Shown piece by piece: positions 15,699 through 23,110 of a stretch of DNA of 64,000 nt. Each line of letters begins with the position of its first letter. Positions within the stretch are counted from its first letter, which is position 1. The position numbers and the translations under genes are program-made. This DNA is from Arthrobacter_M sp030063245 (lineage in GTDB: Bacteria; Actinomycetota; Actinomycetes; Actinomycetales; Micrococcaceae): positions 3,782,001 through 3,846,000 of the forward strand of contig NZ_CP180316.1 of assembly GCF_051131705.1 (NCBI RefSeq). Direction: 5' to 3'. The notes beneath the pieces were generated by a model. The model was not told the DNA's origin. It was given only the letters and a program-made list of their open reading frames with translations, and searched no databases.

Positions 15699-17690
15699 CC
15701 CGAAGTTACGTGGACCTTTCGCTCTGATTCCTTGAGTTTCCTGGCGAAAGGTCCATTTTCGGCCAATAACTGTAGACAGAATATTCGGCATGTCGTTACC
15801 GGTGCTGACCACACACGGGTGTAGTTTGTTGGTACGAGTCAGCAGGAGAAGCCGGTTCACGTAGTCAGAGTGAGGAAGTCCCACACTGACAAGCACGGCC
15901 TGGAACGCGATTACCGTTCGGCTTATCTGCGCCGCAGCTTCCGGGAGGGCGGGAAGGTCCGCAACGAGACGGTGGCGAACCTCTCGGCCCTGCCCGACCA
16001 CGTCGTAGACCTGATCGAGGCCGGACTCAAGGGCCAGCACCTGGTCCCGGCCGATGCCGCGGCCACGATCCTGCGCTCCCGCCCGCACGGGCACGTCGCC
16101 GCGGTCACCGCGCAGGCGAAGGCCCTCGGGTTGCCGGCCCTGCTCGGGCCCGCCTGCCCGCAGCGGGACCTGGCCCTGGCTTTGGTGATCGCCCGGGTCT
16201 GCCGGCCCGGCTCGAAACTGGCCACCACACGATGGTGGGCCGACACCACCCTGGCCGTGGACCTCGGCCTCACCGCAGCCGGCACCGACGAGGTCTACGC
16301 CGCGATGGACTGGCTCGAGACCCGGCAGGAGAGCATCGAAAAGGCCCTGGCCAAAAAACACCTGTCCCCGGGGGCGAACCCGGACCGGCTGGCCCTGTTC
16401 GACCTGTCCTCCTCCTGGGTCACCGGGCACCACTGCCCGCTGGCCGCACGGGGCTACTCCCGGGACGGGAAGAAGGGACTGCCGCAGATCGAATACGGCC
16501 TGCTCACCGACCCGGAAGGCCGTCCCGTCTCCGTCCGGGTCGTGCCGGGGAACACGGCGGACCCGACCGCTTTCGAGGCCCTCGCGAAGGACCTCAAAAC
16601 CCGGTATGGACTCCAGGAGATGGTCATGGTCGGGGACCGCGGCATGATCACCAGTGCCCGCATCGAGGCGCTGAAGGAACTCGGCGGCCTCGGCTGGGTC
16701 ACCGCGCTGCGGGCCCCGGCGATCCAGGCGCCGGCCGCCGACGACGGGCCCCTGCAGATGTCCCTGTTCGATGAAACGAACCTGGCCGAGATCAGCCACC
16801 CGGACTATCCCGGCGAACGGCTGATCGCCTGCCGCAACCCCGCCCTCGCGGCCGAACGCTCACGCAAACGCGGCGACCTGCTCGCCGCAACCGATAAGGA
16901 ACTGGCCAAAATCACCGCCGCCACCCAAGCGGGCAGGCTCAAGGACGCCGGGCGCATCGGGATCCGCGCCGGGAAAGTCGTCGGGAAATACAACATGGAA
17001 AAGCACTACAAACTCGACATCACCGATACCTCCTTCACCTACGCCCGCAACGAGGAGAACATCGCCGCCGAGGCGGCCCTGGACGGGATCTACATCATCC
17101 GCACCACCATCCCCGACAAGCAGATGGACGCCGCCAAAGTCGTGGCAACGTATAAGTCCCTGGCCAACGTCGAACGTGACTTCCGCTCCATCAAGGCCAT
17201 CGACCTGGCCCTGCGCCCGATCCACCACCACACCGAAACCCGGGTCCGGGCGCACGTGTTCATCTGCATGCTCGCCGCCTACCTCACCTGGCACCTCCGC
17301 AAAGCGTGGGCGCCGCTGACCTTCACCGACGAACACCGCCCCGAACCGGCCGACCCCGTCGCCCCCGCACAACGCTCCACCGCCGCGCAGACCAAAGCCA
17401 GCCGGCGGACCACCGCCGACGGGGCCCCTGCCTACAGTTTCCGGGCCCTGCTCGAACACCTCGCCACCCTGACCCGCAACGACATCCGTTACGGCACCGA
17501 CACCACGATGCCCGCAGTCCCGACGCTCGCGGCGCCCACACCCATCCAGCGCCGTGCCTTCGAACTCATCGGCCAAACCCTCCCGCTGAACCTGAAGTAG
17601 ACAGAAGGAAGAAACCCCAAAACCACGAAATCCCCGCCGGAAGTCAAGGACGGCGGGGATTTCCCACGTCACCACCCACGTAACTTCGGG
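15699..17690 (+). mobile_element. IS1634-family insertion sequence, complete
   Basis: A 1992-bp element with perfect 15-bp terminal inverted repeats (CCCGAAGTTACGTGG at 15699-15713 and its complement at 17676-17690). Both junctions are CTAG (15695-15698 and 17691-17694), so the target was either duplicated CTAG or a larger palindrome GCTAGC that extends the inverted repeat. The transposase frame is intact. A 13-bp tandem duplication, TCCCCGCTAGCCC, spans 15676-15701 at the left junction. GC content and codon use resemble the host, so the copy is adapted or comes from a related species. Confidence 0.9.
15870..17600 (+). CDS. IS1634-family transposase
   Basis: The 576-residue protein matches the IS1634/IS1549 group of IS4-like DDE transposases. 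The likely triad is D178 (LFDLSSSWV), D256 (MVMVGDRGMI) and E435 within YKSLANVERDFRSIK, which is the YREK signature (Y428, R438 region, E435, K443). Long beta-strand-rich insertion between the second D and E is typical. GTG at 15870 is the only start consistent with an in-frame stop shortly upstream; AGGAGA lies somewhat far (about 18 bases) before it. Full length and uninterrupted. Confidence 0.92.
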   Translation: MRKSHTDKHGLERDYRSAYLRRSFREGGKVRNETVANLSALPDHVVDLIEAGLKGQHLVPADAAATILRSRPHGHVAAVTAQAKALGLPALLGPACPQRDLALALVIARVCRPGSKLATTRWWADTTLAVDLGLTAAGTDEVYAAMDWLETRQESIEKALAKKHLSPGANPDRLALFDLSSSWVTGHHCPLAARGYSRDGKKGLPQIEYGLLTDPEGRPVSVRVVPGNTADPTAFEALAKDLKTRYGLQEMVMVGDRGMITSARIEALKELGGLGWVTALRAPAIQAPAADDGPLQMSLFDETNLAEISHPDYPGERLIACRNPALAAERSRKRGDLLAATDKELAKITAATQAGRLKDAGRIGIRAGKVVGKYNMEKHYKLDITDTSFTYARNEENIAAEAALDGIYIIRTTIPDKQMDAAKVVATYKSLANVERDFRSIKAIDLALRPIHHHTETRVRAHVFICMLAAYLTWHLRKAWAPLTFTDEHRPEPADPVAPAQRSTAAQTKASRRTTADGAPAYSFRALLEHLATLTRNDIRYGTDTTMPAVPTLAAPTPIQRRAFELIGQTLPLNLK

Positions 17691-17694
17691 CTAG

Positions 17695-18083
17695 CGGGAC
17701 TGACTTGGCGCCCGGAACGGCGGCGGTCCCATCGAACGGCTTCCAGCACCATGGTGGCTGAGATCGTTGCCAGTCCGACGGCGAACGTCTGGACGGCGAC
17801 AGGCTGGAACATCGCTCCCTTGACGCTCCGCCAGCTCCCGGTCCTGCACTGCTTCCGGGCCGTGGACTTCTACAATCCGGACGGGGCCTTCGCTGGGACC
17901 GTAGCACCGCGGGAGGGAGTCGCCCGGATCCGGTTGTTGACTTCGCGCGTCATGAGATTCCATGGATTCCCCTCCATCGCGTCTTTGCATTAACCACGTT
18001 GCTGAACCCTTACCGCCGTCGGCACGCCGGCAACCAGACCTGGCGGCGACTGCTGCAAGAGCGGGCAGAAACCTGAATACGGC
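17695..18083. other. Stretch with no confident gene after the IS1634 element
   Basis: No ORF here has a convincing ribosome-binding site or recognisable domain. On the minus strand one frame reads MTREVNNRIRATPSRG, then a stop, then a short hydrophobic run FQPVAVQTFAVGLATISATMVLEAV, which could be the ruin of a small membrane-protein gene cut by the IS insertion. This is weak evidence. The stretch may hold the original continuation of the amidohydrolase 3' flank. Confidence 0.35.
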
Positions 18084-18086
18084 ACA

Positions 18087-18121
18087 AAAGCGCCCCGATT
18101 CTCATGGAACCGGGGCGCTTT
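18087..18121 (-). terminator. Terminator of the rpf gene
   Basis: An 11-bp stem (AAAGCGCCCCG at 18087-18097 with CGGGGCGCTTT at 18111-18121) is followed on the minus strand by T-rich bases. It lies 75 bp past the Rpf stop codon. Confidence 0.8.
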
Positions 18122-18195
18122 CGACGGGCGGGACACTTTTATCCACCGCTGCGTCCGTGGTGATGGTTACGGCCGCGGCGATGCCGCATTGCCTG

Positions 18196-18867
18196 CTAAG
18201 CGGGAAGCTGCAGGACCTGGCCTGTCATGATGAGGTCCGGATGGATGATCGTGCCGGTATTGGCGCTGTACAGGGCCTCCCAGTCGCCGGCCAGGCCCAC
18301 CTTTTCTGCAATGGTGCTAAGCGTGTCGCCGGAGGCCACAGTGTAGGTTTCCCCGCTCAGCGCAACCGGAACCTGGACCACGGGAGCCACGGGAGCCACG
18401 GGGGCCACGGGGGCCACCGGAGCCTGGGCAATGGGGGCCTCGGCTACGGACTGCACGGTGACCGGTGCAACGGGCTGGGCCTGAACCGGCGCAGGTGCCG
18501 GAACCGCCGCCGGCGCGCCGCCGCCACCCGAGAGACCTAACTTGGCGGAGCAGCCGGGCCAAGCGCCCCAGCCCTGGCCGGCCTGAACGCGTTCGGCCAC
18601 GGCAATCTGCTGAGCCTTGGACGCGTTCTCGGGTGCACCCGTTCCGCCGTAGGCAGCCCAGGTGCTCGGCGTGAACTGCAGGCCGCCGGAGAAGCCGTTC
18701 CCAGTGTTAATGCTCCAATTGCCGCCGCTTTCACACTGGGCCAGCGCATCCCAGGTACTCTCCGGCGCCGCTTGGGCAGCCGTTCCGGAAATAGCCAGGC
18801 CTGCACCGGCGATTGCTGCAACTGCGACGCCACGGCGCACATTGCGGCCAAATTTAGTGTTCTTCAT
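18196..18867 (-). CDS. rpf: Resuscitation-promoting factor (Rpf transglycosylase with LysM)
   Basis: A secreted peptidoglycan hydrolase of 223 residues. A signal peptide covers roughly residues 1-34 (KFGRNVRRGVAVAAIAGAGLAISGTAAQA). The Rpf lysozyme-like domain follows with catalytic E46 in AQCESGGNW, the block GFSGGLQFTPSTW, and a Cys pair (C45 and the Cys in WPGCSAK). A Pro/Ala/Val linker with repeated PVAP units leads to a C-terminal LysM (about 175-223, YTVASGDTLSTIAEKVG). Such proteins cleave glycan strands and restart growth of dormant actinobacteria. ATG 18867 is chosen because GGAG lies 8 bases upstream and the extra nine residues of the longer frame precede the signal. Confidence 0.94.
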   Translation of the reverse strand: MKNTKFGRNVRRGVAVAAIAGAGLAISGTAAQAAPESTWDALAQCESGGNWSINTGNGFSGGLQFTPSTWAAYGGTGAPENASKAQQIAVAERVQAGQGWGAWPGCSAKLGLSGGGGAPAAVPAPAPVQAQPVAPVTVQSVAEAPIAQAPVAPVAPVAPVAPVVQVPVALSGETYTVASGDTLSTIAEKVGLAGDWEALYSANTGTIIHPDLIMTGQVLQLPA

Positions 18868-19498
18868 AAGTGGTGCTCCGAAGGCCACCTGCACTCCGCC
18901 CGTCCCCGGACTTCTTCGCGTCGCCGTCGAGCCTGTTGGTATGGAGGTTACTTCCGGTGCCTGCCGTCATGACGGCGTGCGGTGTAGGGCAGACCCGGGC
19001 GTTTTCTTGGCGCACCTCGTGGTGCCGCCGTCCCCGAAGGGCTTCTTCCACGGTAAAGCACCCCGGGGCCGATGCCAAATCGATACAAAAATGACCAGAT
19101 TGTTATATTCTCGTGACGAAACCGGCTACTGGATGATCTAGGGAGCTCCCTCACGCCAAGTGCCCATCCGTGCGCCAGTCGACAATCAGCGTGCACCGTG
19201 CGGTCCCCAGGCATCCAATCGACGCCTGCTGCCCACCGCGCCGGGCCCCGCATCCCTTCATGGACACGAGGCTTTCGACGCAATGGGTGCAGAATGTGGC
19301 GGCTAATATCCCTTTCGAATGGGTCGTCATCGTCGGGCGGCAGGCTAGGCAGGTCGCCCCGTATTGGCGTCCATCTGGGGCTTCTGGCGGCTTTGGCCGT
19401 GGTCAGACATGGGTGGCGATGCGCGCCCTCCGCGCGTACCGGCGCTCGGTCTGACCCCCGCCCCGTCCATACCCATCGATATCGATACAGGAGGCGGC
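18868..19498 (-). other. Long gene-free region upstream of rpf
   Basis: These 631 bp hold no convincing gene. The part next to rpf (18868 to about 19110) is rich in short GC stems and probably forms a structured 5' leader; a TATAAC on the minus strand near 19105-19110 is a -10 candidate that would give a leader of roughly 230 nt. The motifs of the c-di-AMP (ydaO) riboswitch, known upstream of rpf genes in other Actinobacteria, were sought and not seen. The remainder up to metB shows only a GGGAGCTCCC palindrome at 19141-19150. Confidence 0.45.
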
Positions 19499-20659
19499 TC
19501 AGAGCAGGTTGAGGGCCTGCTCCAAATCCGCCAGCAGATCCTCAATATCCTCGATGCCGACGGAGAGCCGGATCAGGTTCTCCGGGACGGCCAGCTCGGT
19601 GCCCTTGACCGAGGCGTGCGTCATCTCCGACGGATAGTTCATCAGCGACTCGATCCCGCCCAGCGACTCGGCCAGCGTAAACACCCGCGTGGACTCGGCC
19701 ACGGTGCGTGCCGCAGCCTCCCCGCCGGCAAACTGCACGGAAATCATGCCGCCGAACTTCCGCATTTGGCCTGCCGCCAGCTGGTGCCCGGGATGATCGG
19801 GCAGACCCGGGTACAGCACGCGCTCCACCTCGGGTCGGGTCAGCAGCCACTCGGCAATCCGCTGCGCGTTCTCGCAGTGCCGGTCCATCCGCACGCCAAG
19901 CGTCTTCAGCCCGCGGGTGGTCAGCCAGGCCTCCATCGGCGCGGACACGGCGCCGACGGCGAACTGCACGAAGCCGATTTTCTCCGCCAGAGCCGCGTCA
20001 TTGAGCACCACGGCACCGCCACTGGCATCCGAATGGCCGCCGATGTACTTGGTGGTGGAATGCACGACGACGTCAGCTCCCAAAGCGAGCGGGGTCTGCA
20101 GGTACGGGGAGGCGAAGGTGTTGTCCACCACCAGCACCGCCCCGGCCTCGTCCGCGATCCGTGCCAGCACGGCGATATCGGTGATCTTCATCATCGGGTT
20201 GGAGGGCGTCTCGACCCAGATCATCTTGGTCTTGCCGTCGCGGCCGCCGGCCCCGACGGCAGCCCGAACCGCGTCGTGGTCGGACATGTCCACGGCTGCG
20301 TTGCTGATCCCCCACACGGACAGCACCTTGTTGATCAGCCGGTAGGTTCCGCCGTAGACGTCGTTGCCGAGCACAATATGGTCCCCCGGCACCAACGCGG
20401 CCCGGATCAGCGCATCCTCGGCGGCGAGCCCGGACGCGAAGCTGAACGCATGCTCCCCACCCTCCAGCGCCGCGAGCTGCGTCTGCAGCGAGTCCCGCGT
20501 CGGGTTGGTGCCGCGGCCATATTCGTAGCCATTGCGCAGCACGCCAATGCCGTCCTGCGCGAAAGTCGAGGTCTGGTACAGCGGCGGCACGACGGCACCC
20601 GTCGTGGCGTCCGGCTCCTGGCCGGCGTGCACGGCGCGGGTATTAAATCCTTGACTCAT
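19499..20659 (-). CDS. metB: Cystathionine gamma-synthase/gamma-lyase
   Basis: A 386-residue PLP enzyme of the Cys/Met metabolism family. The Schiff-base lysine is K204 in HSTTKYIGGHSDASGG; the active-site Tyr/Arg loop YEYGRGTNPTRDSLQ (45-59) and the phosphate-binding SFASGLAA are clear. Enzymes of this group run gamma-replacement (O-acyl-homoserine plus cysteine to cystathionine) or gamma-elimination (cystathionine to cysteine). The gene is 13 bp downstream of cystathionine beta-synthase, which favours the lyase role in reverse transsulfuration, from homocysteine to cysteine. The same gene pair is adjacent in mycobacteria. The name metB follows common actinobacterial usage; function in vivo may be either. 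Confidence 0.9.
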   Translation of the reverse strand: MSQGFNTRAVHAGQEPDATTGAVVPPLYQTSTFAQDGIGVLRNGYEYGRGTNPTRDSLQTQLAALEGGEHAFSFASGLAAEDALIRAALVPGDHIVLGNDVYGGTYRLINKVLSVWGISNAAVDMSDHDAVRAAVGAGGRDGKTKMIWVETPSNPMMKITDIAVLARIADEAGAVLVVDNTFASPYLQTPLALGADVVVHSTTKYIGGHSDASGGAVVLNDAALAEKIGFVQFAVGAVSAPMEAWLTTRGLKTLGVRMDRHCENAQRIAEWLLTRPEVERVLYPGLPDHPGHQLAAGQMRKFGGMISVQFAGGEAAARTVAESTRVFTLAESLGGIESLMNYPSEMTHASVKGTELAVPENLIRLSVGIEDIEDLLADLEQALNLL

Positions 20660-20672
20660 CTTCGTTCCTGCC

Positions 20673-22058
20673 TTAGTCGTTGAGGTAGTTCAGCAGATCA
20701 TGCCGCGTCAGCACGCCAACCGGCGCACCGACAAAGGTCACCATCAGCGCGTCCACGTCCTGCAGTTTGCTGCGCGCGGCGGAAATCGGCTCCAGTGAAC
20801 CGATGATCGGCAGCGCCGGCTGCATGTGTTCGGTGATCTTGTCCGTCAGTTTGGCCTCGCCGCGGAACAGCTTGCCGGTGAGGGTCCGCTCGTCCACGGC
20901 CCCGATCACCTCACCCATCACCACCGGCGGCTCCTGCGTCAGCACCGGGATCTGCGAGACACCGTATTCGCTCATCAGGTTGATCACGTCGCGGACGGTT
21001 TCGTTGGGGTGGATGTGCACCAGCGCCGGCAACTGCCCGTTCTTGCTCCGCAGCACCTCACCGATCGCCGGCTCCTCGTGGATCTTGAGGAAGCCGTACG
21101 ACTGCATCCACTTGTCGTTGAAGATTTTAGCCAGGTAGCCGCGGCCGCTGTCCGGCAGCAGAACGACGACGACGTCATCGGGTCCCAGCCCCTTTGCGGC
21201 TTCCAGCGCGGCCACCACCGCCATGCCACTGGAGCCGCCGACCAGCAAACCCTCTTCGCGGGCAAGCCGTCGCGTCATGGCGAAGCTGTCGGCGTCCGAA
21301 ACCGCAATGATTTCGTGCGGGACCGCCGGATCATAGGACGCCGGCCAGATGTCCTCACCGACTCCCTCCACCAAATATGGGCGCCCGCTTCCGCCCGAGT
21401 AGACCGAGCCTTCCGGGTCCGCCCCGATGATCCGGACCTCGCCGCCGTCGTGCTCTGCGCGGTCCGCCGAGACCTCGCGCAGATAGCGGCCGGCGCCGGT
21501 AATGGTTCCTCCCGTGCCCACGCCGGCGACAAAGTGCGTTACCTTGCCGTCGGTGTCCCGCCAGATCTCAGGGCCCGTGGTCTCGTAGTGACTCAGCGGG
21601 CCGTTCCGGTTGGAGAACTGATCCGGCTTGTAGGCCCCCGGAATCTCGCGGACCAGCCGGTCGGAGACGCCGTAGTAGGACTGCGGGCTGTCCGCGGCCA
21701 CCGCCGTCGGGGTCACCACAACCTCGGCGCCGTAGGCCTGAAGCACCGCGCGCTTGTCCTCACCCACCTTGTCGGGGACCACGAAAACGCAGTTGTAGCC
21801 GCGCTGCTGGGCGACCATCGCCATGGCCACGCCGGTGTTGCCGGAGGTCGGCTCGACGACGGTCCCGCCCGGGGCAATCCGGCCCTCCTTGGCGGCTTCG
21901 TCAAGCATCTTCACCGCGATCCGGTCCTTCGCGGAGCCGCCCGGGTTCATGTATTCCAGCTTGACCAGGATGGTGGCGGCAAGGCCTTCGGTGATTTTGT
22001 TCAGCCTGACCAGGGGCGTGTTGCCGATCAGGTCCAGGACGGAGTTGGCGTACTTCAT
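20673..22058 (-). CDS. cbs: Cystathionine beta-synthase
   Basis: The 461-residue enzyme condenses serine and homocysteine to cystathionine. The fold-type II PLP core has K44 in NPGGSAKDRIA, the substrate loop TSGNTG (71-76) and the phosphate loop GVGTGGTITGAGRYL. The last 125 residues form a CBS-domain pair (for example VRDVINLMSEYGVSQIPVL and DALMVTFVGAPVGVLTRHDLLNYL), which in other enzymes senses adenosyl ligands. There is no N-terminal haem domain, as usual in bacteria. It is the first gene of a two-gene operon with metB. GGAG is unusually close to the ATG (2 bases), so translation may be weak or leaderless. Confidence 0.94.
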   Translation of the reverse strand: MKYANSVLDLIGNTPLVRLNKITEGLAATILVKLEYMNPGGSAKDRIAVKMLDEAAKEGRIAPGGTVVEPTSGNTGVAMAMVAQQRGYNCVFVVPDKVGEDKRAVLQAYGAEVVVTPTAVAADSPQSYYGVSDRLVREIPGAYKPDQFSNRNGPLSHYETTGPEIWRDTDGKVTHFVAGVGTGGTITGAGRYLREVSADRAEHDGGEVRIIGADPEGSVYSGGSGRPYLVEGVGEDIWPASYDPAVPHEIIAVSDADSFAMTRRLAREEGLLVGGSSGMAVVAALEAAKGLGPDDVVVVLLPDSGRGYLAKIFNDKWMQSYGFLKIHEEPAIGEVLRSKNGQLPALVHIHPNETVRDVINLMSEYGVSQIPVLTQEPPVVMGEVIGAVDERTLTGKLFRGEAKLTDKITEHMQPALPIIGSLEPISAARSKLQDVDALMVTFVGAPVGVLTRHDLLNYLND

Positions 22059-22211
22059 ACTCCAAGGTTATGGGCTGGTCAACCGCAGGGCTAACCGGAC
22101 AGGGCTTTGGCGCCTTTCGCACCGGCCAGCTCGGCGTCCTCCTCCGAGACGCCGGGGAACCCCGGCATGAATCGCCGGTAGGTGGTCACAGTTTGACGCC
22201 GGCAGCAGGCT

Positions 22212-22919
22212 TCACCTCGAGCGGCGGTCGACAGCGGCAAGAAGAGCCGCGCCAAGCTCCGCCGGCCTCGTGAATTGGGGCCAGTGCCCGGTGGGCAGAT
22301 CCACGTATTCCACTTCACGGATGCGTGCGAGCTCCGCCACGTAAGGGTGGCCGGCCTCGATCCGCTCGGCGAGCACGGCGGACGGGAACTCGCATGCGAT
22401 GACAGTGGCTGGGACGTCATAGCGGCGCTCGTCGTGGAGGTGCTGTTGGTCGGAGGTGACAAGCCTGGGCTCCGGGACGGCGCGTGCGCGGAACATGGCC
22501 CGCAGCCCGTCGTCCAGGTCGGTGAGGTCGGCCTCCTCGAAGCCGTCCCACGGCGGCAGCGGCACGTCATCCCCCTCGACCGGGAGCGAGTCATTGATGG
22601 CTGCGCCCTCGCCGAGCGGACCGCTGTCCACGTACACAGCGCGGGCCACACGGTCGGGGCGCGCGTCGACGACGCCGTGGATGACGGCGCCACCGCCGGA
22701 GTGGCCGACGAGGACCACCGGCCCGTCGATGGCGTCGACCTTCGCCACGACCGCGTCGATGTGATCGCGCAGGCCGATCCCGGCCCGCGGTGCATCCACC
22801 GCCTCCAGCCCGGGCAACGTGAGCGGATGGACTTGGTGGCCCGCCGCGACGAGCGCCGGGGTGACCTCCGACCACGACGAGGCGTCCAACCAGAAACCGG
22901 GAACCAGGATGATGTCCAT
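22212..22919 (-). CDS. Alpha/beta hydrolase
   Basis: The 235-residue protein is a single-domain alpha/beta hydrolase. The oxyanion-region motif VPGFWLDASSW is at 6-16, the nucleophile elbow GHSGGGA at about 73-79, and the catalytic His in LPTGHWPQFTRP near 214. The acid is probably the Asp/Glu following strand 7. Related proteins act as small esterases of the salicylate-esterase or HNL type. No linked pathway is visible; it lies between putA and cbs on the same strand with gaps above 150 bp on both sides. Confidence 0.87.
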   Translation of the reverse strand: MDIILVPGFWLDASSWSEVTPALVAAGHQVHPLTLPGLEAVDAPRAGIGLRDHIDAVVAKVDAIDGPVVLVGHSGGGAVIHGVVDARPDRVARAVYVDSGPLGEGAAINDSLPVEGDDVPLPPWDGFEEADLTDLDDGLRAMFRARAVPEPRLVTSDQQHLHDERRYDVPATVIACEFPSAVLAERIEAGHPYVAELARIREVEYVDLPTGHWPQFTRPAELGAALLAAVDRRSR

Positions 22920-23110
22920 GACGAGACTCTACCCTCTGGGTACCTTGGACCTCCGGGCGCAATCTGACCCCGCTCCGTGTTCTGCCCACCTTTGGGGACG
23001 ACACTCCGGCAATCCGGATGACCCGCCGAAATTTCCGACGCAATTTCCCAAAACGTGGCCAGAATTCAGAGTCCGAGCCGCTCGGCGGATTTGGTCCGGG
23101 CGCCCCCGGG

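Noticed and set aside
17695..18083. Small genes after the IS1634 element
   Set aside because: Several frames are open, but none has a ribosome site, domain or consistent codon bias; at most a decayed fragment is present.
18868..19130. ydaO-type c-di-AMP riboswitch upstream of rpf
   Set aside because: The family's conserved sequence blocks are absent on the rpf strand, so no riboswitch is called.
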